DNA of 64,000 bases from Arctopsyche grandis (taxonomy: Eukaryota; Arthropoda; Insecta; Trichoptera; Hydropsychidae): NCBI RefSeq assembly GCF_051622035.1, contig NC_135365.1, positions 6,665,501 through 6,729,500 of the forward strand, read 5' to 3'. The notes beneath the pieces are model-generated. The model was not told where the DNA came from. It saw nothing but the letters and a program-made list of their open reading frames with translations, and searched no databases. Of this stretch, positions 23,590-33,559 are shown piece by piece (the stretch's first letter is position 1; the number at the start of each line of letters is the position of its first letter). The position numbers were made by a program, and so were the translations under genes.

Positions 23590-24100
23590 ATCTCACAAGT
23601 GCCATTCATCAAACACGAGAGCATTTTGATATGTATGAGTCGCTATTGCGCCACCTTGTATCGAAATTTAGCTTCTTGTCACGTGCCACAGACAATGGTC
23701 GAAATATTAACTGAAAATTCGAGTCCAAATTTGCACTGGAAAAAACGCGAATCAGCAGAGCATTCATCTGTGCTAGAGGTTTTTAACCTTTCAGCGATCA
23801 CGGACATCCTTTTTAATTTGCAAAAAAATAAATATGTATGCAGCAAAGGTGTTGGCATCACAATTTTTGTTATATTGCTTAAATAACACAGTTTGTGGCC
23901 AACTTTCAGCTTATACAATTATTTCTAAGACAATTCGTTAAATCGTCACGTATCTATTTGATCAAATATTATTCCTTTATCTATGTATGTACGTAGTAAC
24001 AATAGATGAATTTTTGTGATTATGCGAAAATTCGAACTTGATATTTTGACTGATTCGAACTCAGAATCGATTACTGATCACGTTTTCATGATCTAGAAAA
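23590..24100. other. No gene recognised
   Basis: Unique sequence to about 23960, then the start of a dispersed repeat shared with 14385-14400 and 15285-15300. Confidence 0.4.
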
Positions 24101-24149
24101 AATGTGTGTGTGTGTGTCTGTGTATTTTGGGGATTTTTTTAACACCGTT

Positions 24150-25130
24150 AGTCCTATCAAACTGAAACTTAGTATCGATTACTGAAATTCTTATCGACAC
24201 GACGTAATTTTTTTTCAAATTTTTAAGTTGACTGGAAATGGTACCTCTCCTTATACATAGGTGTCCTCTTTTTTTTAACTTTTTGAATTCGATTATCTCC
24301 CAAGCCGCTGACTGAATCGGACTGAAATTTTTTTACATGTAATAAAAGTAATAATATTTATAACTTTATATTTTTATCTGAACCGGAAGTAGTACTTTTA
24401 CTTTGGAGAATCGAGGTTTTTTATGTTTTTCTCAGAAATATTTTGGTTTATTGAACTGAAATTTCATATCTAGAAATTTAAGTGTAATAAAAAGCTATAT
24501 AAAATTTGGTAATCATTCACTAATCGGAAGTGGCAGTTTACTCTTATTCGATTTTTATTCCACTATTGTTTTCGACCCCTTAAACATGCGTGGTCTTCAC
24601 GAAAGAAATCAAGTATAATCTTGTATCAATGTGATGAAAATAAATAAATTTTGTAAACCAGAAGTGGGATTTTTTCCTCTTAGAAAGGTCAAAAATGTTA
24701 TCACCTTGGATTCTGTCCACACCCCTGAACGAATTAAGCTGAACCTTTATATTTGTATTCTTTATGTACTAAAAATAAAAAAGAAAATCACCAAATTTTG
24801 TAAACCGGAAGTGGGATTTTTTCCTCTTTGAAAGGTCAAAAATGCCCACTACACTGTCCACGCCCCTGAACGTATCAAGCTGAAAATTTATATTTGTGTT
24901 CTTTATGTACTAACTTAGAGCTGGTTTTGGTTAGAATTTGTAAACCGGAAGTAGTATTTTTTTTTAAAAACAATATTTCATTATTTTATTTTGACCTTTT
25001 AAATTATTTTAATCTTTTTGATATTTATTGTATATAATACTGATAGTGATTTGAATTGATAAAAAAATTGAATGAAATCCGACAGCCGGAAGTAGAAATT
25101 TTGTCTTGTGCAAGTTTCCATACTTTGCGC
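24150..25130 (+). repeat. Diverged tandem units of about 100-180 bases
   Basis: Successive units share AAACCGGAAGTGGGATTTTT, a pyrimidine stretch, CCCCTGAACGAATTAAGCTGAA and TTATATTTGTATTCTTTATG. The best pair is 24640-24780 and 24788-24915; weaker units lie at 24370-24420, 24480-24560, 24930-24970 and 25080-25100. The left end (24200-24250) also occurs at 13670-13725. No coding role is seen. Confidence 0.6.
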
Positions 25131-25259
25131 TTAGTTTGTATCGAAAATGCTGTAATAGCTATTAGTATTTCATAATGCTGCAGGTATGTGTGAATGTGTC
25201 TGTACGGTTCAATATAGAATTTTGTTTTGTGACTTTCTTATATTCTTCAAATACATAGA

Positions 25260-25640
25260 TAAAGTCATGGGTTGGTCACACCCGAATTATTTTTAATAAC
25301 TGCCCGTAAACGAGTAGGCATACAAGCAATGCTTGCCTTAATGGTATCCTTGATTTTGACATCATTAATCCATAATTTTCAAAATATTTTTAATTAGGAT
25401 ATCTACATATAGTAGGATTATCTCTAATATAAACATATTTTTTCAAGTCGCTTCAGACATTTTCAATAGGGCTTAAATCGGGAGAATTACCTGGCCACTT
25501 CAAAACAAGCAATTCCTCTTTGTATATCCGCTATGGATTTGTACAGATTTTAATTTAAAATCACGAATTTGGTAGAGGTTTGAGCCTGTTGAATATTCTA
25601 GTTTGCAAACGTGCTTTGAAAGGACTCGGAGACTAAAATC
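25260..25640 (-). pseudogene. Tc1/mariner-like transposase relic
   Basis: On the minus strand 25500-25440 encodes WPGNSPDLSPIENV followed by SDLKKYV, the block that contains the last catalytic acidic residue of Tc1-type transposases. Then 25350-25265 gives VKIKDTIKASIACMPTRLRAVIKNNSG, matching the usual C-terminus. Stops and frameshifts separate the blocks. The upstream part (25640-25950) is too degraded to read with confidence. No terminal repeats found. Confidence 0.6.
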
Positions 25641-25974
25641 ATATAAAAGCGTCCGAAATGTGTTTGTCCTTTATCATTGTAGTAGTATTCAATTTCAAAG
25701 TCTTATAGTAGTAATTAATTTTCGTACTGTAGAAAAATCTTTTAAAAATGATCGGTGTCCATTAAAGATTTTCCTCATAACTTTCTTAAAAAAAACCGAA
25801 GCCCCTTCTTCAACCGCCATACAGTGTAATAAAAATATTACAAAGCTACGTTCAGCCAAAAACCTTTGAAACAAATATGAAGTGATCAAACTGAAGTCTT
25901 CATAAATAATCCATGCATGTGTATTGCCAGGTCGAAAAAAATACTGTGGGGTTTTTAAGGTGCGGCGTGTCATA

Positions 25975-26340
25975 GGTCAGCTAGCTGGCGGTGCACGCGG
26001 GTGCACCGTGAGCCAGCCCCGTTATAAATAGTATAAGTAAGGGCCAGGGGGTGGTGTGGGTTGTTGGGGGTGAATGGGGGCGGCCGGGGCGCCGCCCGAT
26101 CGATACCGAGTCACGTGGGCTGCCCGGGACAAGGGGGCGCACCGGCCGACACCCCACAACCACCCCCTAGCCACCCCATCACACCCACACACACACCCAT
26201 AGACGTACTATCATCCCTATGGGTGCCCCCCACCCACCTCCCACCCATCTCATCCTCAACCGTTCGCTAATAACGCCCGCCGCAGAACGCCGTTAACGCG
26301 ATCGACGTTAAGCGAGAGAGCGTTGTGCGAGCTTTCGATA
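25975..26340. other. GC-rich island, possible promoter or first exon
   Basis: A sharp GC-rich patch in AT-rich surroundings, with TTATAAATAG at 26020, CGGCCGGGGCGCCGCCCGATCG-type CpG-dense sequence (26078-26105), CACGTG at 26113, C-rich stretches to 26260, and a final GCGAGAGAGCG segment (26310). It could be the promoter or 5' exon of a gene, or part of an uncharacterised element. The short open frames on both strands look like composition artefacts. Confidence 0.35.
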
Positions 26341-26569
26341 ATTTCCATGTGTGTGTATATGGTTGATTCATTTTATAGGTTTTGCGTAGATGACGATATA
26401 TATGTATAATATATGCATATTTATGACCATTTGTGTGTAAATTTAAAAAAAAAATTAAACTTGGATCGAATATATGTATACATAATATGTGACTCAAAAA
26501 TTCTGTGGCAAGATCGAAAAATTATGGCATAAGCTGATATGAGTGTCATTTCTGATTGAATACATTTTA

Positions 26570-26575
<6 letters not shown>

Positions 26576-26650
<75 letters not shown>

Positions 26651-26657
26651 TACATAT
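26576..26657. repeat. (TA)n microsatellite
   Basis: TA dinucleotides ending next to the fold-back element at 26667. Confidence 0.95.
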
Positions 26658-26666
26658 ATATCATAC

Positions 26667-27043
26667 CGGTCTCCGTGACGAGACAGAATGTTAAACGACA
26701 GAAAACGCAAATATCGGAAGGCAAAGATCTTAAGTCGAAAGATCAAAAAAAAATGGTGCATGGTTAACGGTACATACTCACTTAATTTGCGCGAGCAGGA
26801 CACAACAGGAACAAGAGGAACAGGCTTTTCCTCCCGTATTAATGTGCGCGCGCAGAATACGGGAGGAAAAGCATATTCCTCTTGTTCCTGTTGTATCCTG
26901 CTCGCGCAAATTAAGTGAGTATGTACCGTTTTGCATGCACCATTTTTTTTGATCTTTCGACTTAAGATCTTTCGATTTTCGATCTTTGCCTTCCGATATT
27001 TGCGTTTTCTGTCGTTTAACATTCTGTCCCGTCACGTAGACCC
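26667..27043. mobile_element. Fold-back (Mutator-like) element, 9-base target duplication
   Basis: ATATCATAC at 26658-26666 is repeated at 27044-27052. The 377-base element is almost entirely two inverted arms of about 180 bases meeting near 26850. The termini are CGGTCTCCGTGACGAGACAG and (complement) GGGTCTACGTGACGGGACAG. The right arm has an extra ATCTTTCGATTTTCG duplication. Long inverted repeats and a 9-base duplication fit the Mutator superfamily; there is no transposase, so it would be non-autonomous. Open frames in both directions are mirror products of the arms. Confidence 0.75.
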
Positions 27044-27062
27044 ATATCATACGTATGACATC

Positions 27063-27510
27063 TTATTTCTTTATTTTTTATTACATTTTATACCAGGAAG
27101 GCCTTACAGGTAAACCCCAAAGCGCCTTCCTGGGCAATTACACACAATACAGCATTTTTATTATACAAGTCGCCGAATTACGAGACACTGAAAACTCGTA
27201 AATTACCGAGACATCTGTAAATTGGACAGATATTTTATTGTACATTAATCATACTCAAATAGTGGTGACATAGTAGGTAGGAAGGATTTTAGCCAATTTT
27301 TAATCTGGAACCGTTTCAACAATGAAATCAGAGAAAATTGACAAACTCTGATAGGAAACGATCGACCTAAAGCTACAAATATCCAGGTCTGACCAGCAGC
27401 ACTACAGATATACTCAGAAAAATTATTTTCTATCATGGTCAGCTCATGGGATCGAACCCGGCGCCTCTCGGTCTTAGGCAGAAGCTTACCGACCGAGCTA
27501 TGCTGATGGC
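27063..27510 (-). mobile_element. tRNA-derived SINE, full length
   Basis: On the minus strand a tRNA-like head starts near 27510, with an A box TAGCTCGGTCGGTA and a B box GGGTTCGATCCC (about 27440). The body follows with GATCGTTTCCTATCAGAG and TGAAACGGTT-type blocks. The tail is GCCAGGAAGGCG...GGCCTTCCTGGTATAAAAT, then an A/T-rich end at 27063. The same layout, in plus orientation, is at 52808-53262. Confidence 0.75.
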
Positions 27511-27548
27511 ATAGTATCTTATGAATACCTGATTGTTTTATAGTTTCA

Positions 27549-28264
27549 CTAGTGGTGTTACCCGGCTTCGCTCGGTATTTGTAATATAAAGCGCTTAAGC
27601 GTGGCTTATCTAAATAGTAAACGTTTTATTAAATTTATTTGAATAGTTTTAATTTATTTGAATATTCATCTGTTTTTTTATTAAATTTAACGTCACGGAT
27701 TCTACGAACCAACGATACTTACATAGTTACATAAGTATATCATCATCATCATCATTTACAGCCACTCACCATCCACTGCTGGATGAAAGCCTCTCCAACA
27801 CGCTTCCACTCGTCTCTGTTTTGCGCAACACTCATCCATCTCACCCCGCACATTTTCCTAATTTCGTTCACCCATCTTCCTTGCGGTCTTCCTTTTACCC
27901 TTTTGCATTCTCTCGGGTACCATTCAAGCACTTCTTTTGACCACCTTTCGTCCATCCTCCTAGCTACGTGATCCGCCCATTGCCATTTCAATCTCTTCAC
28001 TCTATCCACTATGTCCACTACTCTTGTCATACTTCTCACCCACGTGTTCCGCTTTCTGTCTTTCCTCATTATGACAAACATACAGCGCTCCATACTTCTT
28101 TGAGTGCATTGGATTTTATGTAGCATCTTGGCATTCAGTGTCCAAGTTTCACATCCATACGTCATCACTGGCAAAACGCATTGATCACACACCGGCGATA
28201 CGACCTGTGTGAATACATACGTATATATGTACATACAAAGTCTCTTTCGAAATTATATATAAGA
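27549..28264 (-). mobile_element. Helitron copy D with nested RTE fragment
   Basis: The 3' end on the minus strand is CTAG at 27552-27549, followed by T. A short imperfect hairpin (ACCGAGC / GCCGGGT) lies before it. The 5' end is A|TC at 28265/28264, next to the AAAGAGACTTTGTATGTA block shared with copies B, F and H. An RTE 3' fragment (27738-28200) is inserted inside, leaving about 250 bases of Helitron. Confidence 0.6.
27738..28200 (-). pseudogene. 5'-truncated RTE LINE 3' fragment
   Basis: The minus strand from 28185 reads DQCVLPVMTYGCETWTLNAKM through RRMDERWSKEVLEWYPRE and RPQGRWVNEIRKMCGVRW to FIQQWM, nearly the same as the end of the RTE frame at 46641-48206. It has a (GAT)n 3' tail at 27738-27757, typical of RTE elements. 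The 160-codon frame starting at 28234 includes unrelated upstream residues. No reverse-transcriptase domain remains. Confidence 0.8.
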
Positions 28265-28269
28265 TTACC

Positions 28270-29430
28270 AGAGGTGAGCTTTCGATGGATGCTTTTCACA
28301 CAAACATTGGTTCATTAATGTTAATTTATTAAAAAAACCATGCTTTTTTGCTCTCTTGTTTTGAGTTCCAATAGAGTGGACTATTGTTATTGGAAAAACA
28401 TCCAGTCAACGCCTACCTCTGTTCATTTCCGTATTCGAAAATCAGCATTCATATTAGACGCGTATGGGCGAATATGGACGTGCAAGCCGCTCACTGGCGA
28501 ACACAGACATGCAAGGCACTCCCAAGGTATTTCATCTACGTGTTTGTTGGTGAACGCCTTTCGTGTTAATTTTCGTTCGTGAGTGCCTGGTGTGTCTGTG
28601 TCAATATTTTAATTTGTCAATATTTTGCAGATGATTCGATGAGCGTGTTGTGTCTCTTTGTTTTTATAAGGTTTATACTAGTTTGACTATGCGATTGTTT
28701 TGGACAAACCTCTTCAAACGATCAACGTTTGAAAACATATGTACCTACATTTAATTTTTTTCTATAAATTATTGTTTATTTTTTTTTATTATTTACTATA
28801 CAAACGTTCAATGGGATTGTATCTTTATTGTTTCGTTTCATTTTTAATTTAAAAGCTTTTGATTCAATTTTGAGATGGCTTCAAAGTTGAAAGAATACAA
28901 ATTGTACAATTTTTGTTGCAATGTAAAATAACGAGCATAAAATACCTTCTTTATACAAACCTAATAAAACGCTTCCGATCGCTTTGAAATTTTGCCATTT
29001 TGTGATGCTTGTTCTGCCAACTCCCAAACAGTGTACACTCATATGTACCACTGTTTGTACATCACTCCTCAACATTACTCATTACATAATTCACTCACAC
29101 GCATAAAATCCCACATATATATATTTTTTTACTTCACTAATAGATTATATAATGAATGATAAAAAAGGTTATATAAAATTAAATGGCCAATGACAATCCG
29201 TGCTTTGTGCCAACGCGTTCGCCGCCAACAGCACAAATTTTTTGACGTTTCTCTTTTTTTATTTACAAGCTTTGTATAAGCTTCACTCTGTTAGTTCAGT
29301 GACATTCCTGCCCGTCAAAAAATTGTGGTCTGATTTTGAACCACTCCACTCTTCAGGTCGCTTTGATATCTTACCGATATACGGAGTTTAGCAAATATTG
29401 AAGTAAGCTTATGTCTCCGACATGAAGCAG
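28270..29430. other. No gene recognised; one small inverted repeat
   Basis: CACAGACATGCAAGGCACTC at 28500-28519 is matched, imperfectly inverted, by GAGTGCCTGGTGTGTCTGTG at 28581-28600. This could be a very small MITE. Otherwise unique sequence. Confidence 0.35.
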
Positions 29431-29439
29431 AAGAGTTTA

Positions 29440-29580
29440 ATCACTAACGAACTAATTAAAATTTACATTGGAACTTTATGTCAGACAGCTAGTTATCCAT
29501 TCTCACTTTTTTACCACCCCTTTGCAATTAATTTTAACAGTGGTAAAACTAATTTTTTCACTCCCTTATCATATTAACTT
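29440..29580 (+). repeat. Dispersed repeat copy 1
   Basis: Shares ACGAACT(A/C)ATTAAAATT and TACCACCCCTTTGCAA blocks, in the same order and spacing, with 52672-52800. Family not known. Confidence 0.5.
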
Positions 29581-29589
29581 AATATTAAA

Positions 29590-30340
29590 AGCTTTTATAC
29601 TATCTCGTATTGCTTTTTCAATTCACCAATAAATTCATTTTTCGGATTTGTTCGGTAGTATTGGACATTGAGACGCAAGGCGCGTTATATTGTTTATTTG
29701 AGCGCATACTAGGTTTCAATTATTGCGTGTTGTTATTATTTTTTCAGACTTTAATATCCAATTTAAAAAGTATTTTAAAAAATAACTAAACGGAATCCAT
29801 TTAATCGTTTATTTTATCGTTGCATGGCCATTAATGTATGAGATACAAGCCATTGAAAACGACATGCTTTGAATAATATTCAGACGCGTTAAAGTCACTC
29901 ATGCGTAACGGAAAATTCGGTCCGTTTAACGTTTAACCTGTTGCATGCCGCGGCCTCGAAACAAAATAAATACAAAAATATATTGTACAACGGGAAAAAT
30001 TGCGCGATGAACTATTTTAATCAGAATGAAAATAAACGGCAACAGTTTGAAAAGTGGTGGAGCGAGCAATAAGACGTTTATGCGATTGCCATGTGCCCGC
30101 AGCGAATACACTCTAACTTTTCCTATTTTACCACCTGTTCCACATCTCGTGTAAGTTATCAATGAAAATTTTACTGCCGCATATAAGTATATATGTATAC
30201 TTACCTAAAGTATATATGTATGTTCGACATACATATAATAATATATATGTATGTATATACTCATTATCACATCTAAGAAGGTGTATATATAGGTTTTATA
30301 TATAATTATATTTTTTTATACATATGTGTATAAAAAATAA
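29590..30340. other. No gene recognised
   Basis: Unique sequence. The most balanced part (29900-30160) has no protein family features in the frames I examined; ACATATGTATGT-type motifs follow. Confidence 0.4.
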
Positions 30341-30344
30341 ATGT

Positions 30345-30550
30345 GAGCCTAAAAAGCAATGTGCTTTCCTGGCCAATTACATAGAGATTGATTAGAGACA
30401 TCTATGGACAAATTCAATAATACTTATGTATAACGAGTGCTAGCATATTTGTAATATCAGCAAACTCGAGATGCTAACTTGAAATTGCGAGAGATAGGAA
30501 AGGTTTGCCAATTGGGTGAGACCGTTTCAACAATGAAATCAAATAAATTT
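30345..30550 (-). mobile_element. SINE fragment
   Basis: The minus strand carries the SINE body and tail blocks: ATTTCATTGTTGAAACGGT, TTGGCAAACC and GGCCAGGAAAGC. The tRNA-like head is missing. Confidence 0.5.
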
Positions 30551-30860
30551 GTTTTGTTCTTGTAGTAATACCCGACTTTGTTGGAACATTTGGAACTGTA
30601 TATATCTAATAGTTATGTATGTGCGTGGTAGACATCATCATTTGATGGCTGTGCACAGGCTGCCCGTGCAGTTCTTTATCGGATGGCTGCTATTTCACTT
30701 CTTAATGAAAGCGTTGCTGCTGTGCCGTTGGAGATGGAAAAGGGGTTTGCCAATAATAATTACAATAAAACAATAAAACAAAATGAGATAAAAACAAGAG
30801 GAAATAAAATTAAAAATGCAATAAGAATAAATTGTATATCACATGTACATAAGAAAATAT

Positions 30861-31284
30861 TGTCACGTTCCAATGAAAGATTAAATATTTTTTCTTTTTT
30901 TTAAAACTACTTGGTTAACTAACCAAGATTTCTTTATTATTATTAAAACATTACTTTTATCTTATTAGTAGAATTTAATTATGGAACGGAGAATTTAAAT
31001 GAGATACGTAGAACTGTTTCACTTTAAATTTGCTTCACTATTTAGCTATGTTCTGCTGCTGTGCTGATTGGTACTCTCAAAGTCTCGATGGTGATGACTA
31101 ACACTCTCGGAGTCGATGGTTATGACTAACTTAAATTCTAGCAGTAATGAGTTTATATAATCTTCTTTAAAACAATGAAGTGTTGAAGACACGTATCGGA
31201 AAATTTTGGTTAGTCAGTGTTTAAGGTGTGCCACAAATCAATGGTGTGCCTTATCGACTACATTGATAAGCGAGGTACATAACA
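30861..31284 (-). mobile_element. Solo LTR, 424 bases, ATAT duplication
   Basis: On the minus strand it starts TGTTATGTACCTCGC and ends GGAACGTGACA. ATAT lies on each side (30857-30860 and 31285-31288). It contains a TATATAAACTC box and AATAAA in LTR order, plus a tandem ATGGTGATGACTAACACTCTCG-like unit of about 30 bases (31075-31130). No internal coding region. Confidence 0.65.
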
Positions 31285-31289
31285 ATATC

Positions 31290-32300
31290 TAGGATTCAAT
31301 TTGAGAAAGGACACGCGTCAAGGCTGGCTTATGGACTTATTAAGTCATGTTTATTTTTTGACACGCCGAAACGAATTTGATATGAAAAAAGTTTTTAACA
31401 AGGTCCATTGTGGGAAATCTAAAATTTGTATTCACGCTCCGGTCTATTAAACATATGTTTAATAGACCGGTCGACCCAAACCTGCCAACTTAATTATTTA
31501 TTGATGCACTTTTCATAGTTTCAAAACTTAGTCCTACATGTGTGTATGTATGTATGTATATGCATATTTATAAAACGAAAATATGAAACAATGTGTAGTC
31601 TAGATCAATTTTCTATTTCAATATACAATATACAAAGATCTTATCCCCCACTTTGGTCGAGTGCACTAATTATACATATGTAGACGACAATGCACACAGC
31701 GGAAACATACCTGAACGCATTATTATGCAGGCAGTTCACGTTTATGAATAGAGGTAATGCACTCAATACAAACACATACATATATAATCATATACATGCG
31801 TCACGCAGATATAACTTAATGTAGGGCTAATAATTGGGGCTGATTGCGTACATATGTAGATACATACATACGTTCTGTATGCTACCTGTAGATTTAATGG
31901 TATTAGTTTTCGCATTAGGGGCAATACAAGCCGAAGCCAGTTGCACACGGTTGATTGTGATAATTAGGCTACATTCAGACTAATTGGGAAGCTGTGAATT
32001 CTCTGGCAGCAAGTGAGTGAGAAGCGCATGCGCAAAACGCCAGACGCGTTGCCAGATACTTTACAGAGCCAGCTAGCGAGACGTCTTAATTAACCCTTTG
32101 GGGGTTCAACCGCTTGTTAGGCGACCTGGCGCCCGCATCGTTAAGGTTCGGGGACAATTTGAGTTTTGTACTTTTAGGGGACAATGGACTTTGGGCTGAA
32201 GAGCGATTTTTTCGTGCGGGAAAGATGTTGGCCAAGTTTGAGTTTGGTGTAGTTCAATATAATAGTACTTCATTATAGTCACCCCTCCTCTATCTCTCTA
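31290..32300. other. No gene recognised; palindrome inside
   Basis: Unique sequence with a 32-base perfect palindrome at 31439-31470 (listed separately) and a moderately GC-richer patch at 31985-32240 containing GCGCATGCGC and GGCGCC-type motifs. Confidence 0.4.
31439..31470. repeat. Perfect 32-base palindrome
   Basis: CCGGTCTATTAAACAT followed immediately by its exact reverse complement. Could be a cruciform-prone site or a remnant of an element end. No function is implied by the context. Confidence 0.9.
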
Positions 32301-32364
32301 GGGTATATCGGTTCAATAAAAAAGCGTAAGAAAAAAACGCATATTATTTAATATAATATATTCT

Positions 32365-33420
32365 ATATGGACACATTCATTTGTTCCGTAATATGTATGC
32401 GACATATCCGTTACAGCAGTAACTAAAACGATCTAGTAATATTGTACAGAAGTACAAATCATCGAAATACATAGTACTGGTTTTTTTGGACTCTGTGAAA
32501 ATATTCACGCACTACTTGACGTTTAGTGGCGAGTGCATCCGTACTAATTTTTTTAATTTAGTCCTTAATTTATAACAGGAAGGCCTAACAGGTAGCCCCA
32601 ATTCGCCTTCCTGGCCGGAAACATTGTACACTTGATTATTAGTATTATACAAAGTACATAAATACATATCAATTAATATCCACAGAGACATTTACGGTCC
32701 GTCCATTTATTTACAGTTATTGATCACTGTCAAATCTATGTACATACATACATATGTAAATGTACATATACATATGATATTTTTACTTTATCTGTTATTA
32801 TTAAATGCTATTTTTTATGTTTATGTATGGATGTATTTATGTTTATGTTCAAATGTATTTTTTTTATGTATAATTGATGAGTATATTATTTCCGTTATGT
32901 ATTAATTTATGTTTAATTGTTATTTTGTTTTTTTTTGTGTTATATTTTTTGACCGTTGTGGCGCTTTAGGAATTTCTGTTATGCCACAATGGTCTGTTTA
33001 GAATAAAATAAATAAATATGTATGTATGTATATGTCATTACAAGGATAAAATATCACCAAGTATGATTTTTGGGATAGGATACCTCAGGAAAGACTATGC
33101 GTACTAGCGTTTTTTTTACACGTGCAAGAGTGTAAAAAAAACGAGTGTATCTTAAAAATACTTTCAATGTGTTTTCGCACTGAAGTTTGATTTTTACTGG
33201 TACAGTTTAAGCTGGCTACGACCACTAAATAGAAAAATATTTGTAAGTACATATATTCTATATGGACACATTAATATTTTCTTTAATATGTGCGTAGCGT
33301 ATCAGTAACAGCAGTTTTCAACCCGATCAATTCATATTATACAGCAGTACATATCACCAAAACGTATCAAGCGGAACTGGTTTTTTTGGAAAGTTTTGCC
33401 AGGTGGATATGAATATTTTT
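32365..33420 (+). repeat. Direct repeat pair, about 160 bases each
   Basis: 32365-32525 and 33257-33420 share TTCTATATGGACACATT, AATATGTG/TATGCG, CAGCAGT and ACTGGTTTTTTTGGA in order. Between them lie a SINE fragment (32565-32735), a LINE-like 3' end (32940-33020) and a hairpin with arms CGTTTTTTTTACAC (33106-33141). Confidence 0.5.
32565..32735 (-). mobile_element. SINE tail fragment
   Basis: Minus strand GGCCAGGAAGGCGAATTGGGG and AGGCCTTCCTG, the conserved tail of the SINE family. Confidence 0.55.
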
Positions 33421-33559
33421 GGAAACGTCATATTGTGACAATATTGACTCGATAATACGACGCAAGCAATATAGCATCATATCGTCGCGCTGTATAATGT
33501 ATATATAAGCCGATTTTGCCTTGCACTCGTCCAAAACAAGTATAAACATGCCGATATTG

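Noticed and set aside
26061-26270. Gly/Pro-rich frames on both strands of the GC island
   Set aside because: No family features; both strands open because of composition.
26567-27050. Mirror-image frames of 76-151 codons
   Set aside because: They are the two arms of the fold-back element read in each direction.
27428-27510. Possible functional tRNA gene (also 52813-52885 and 60785-60866)
   Set aside because: Only A and B boxes are conserved. They lack a convincing full cloverleaf and are joined to the SINE body and tail.
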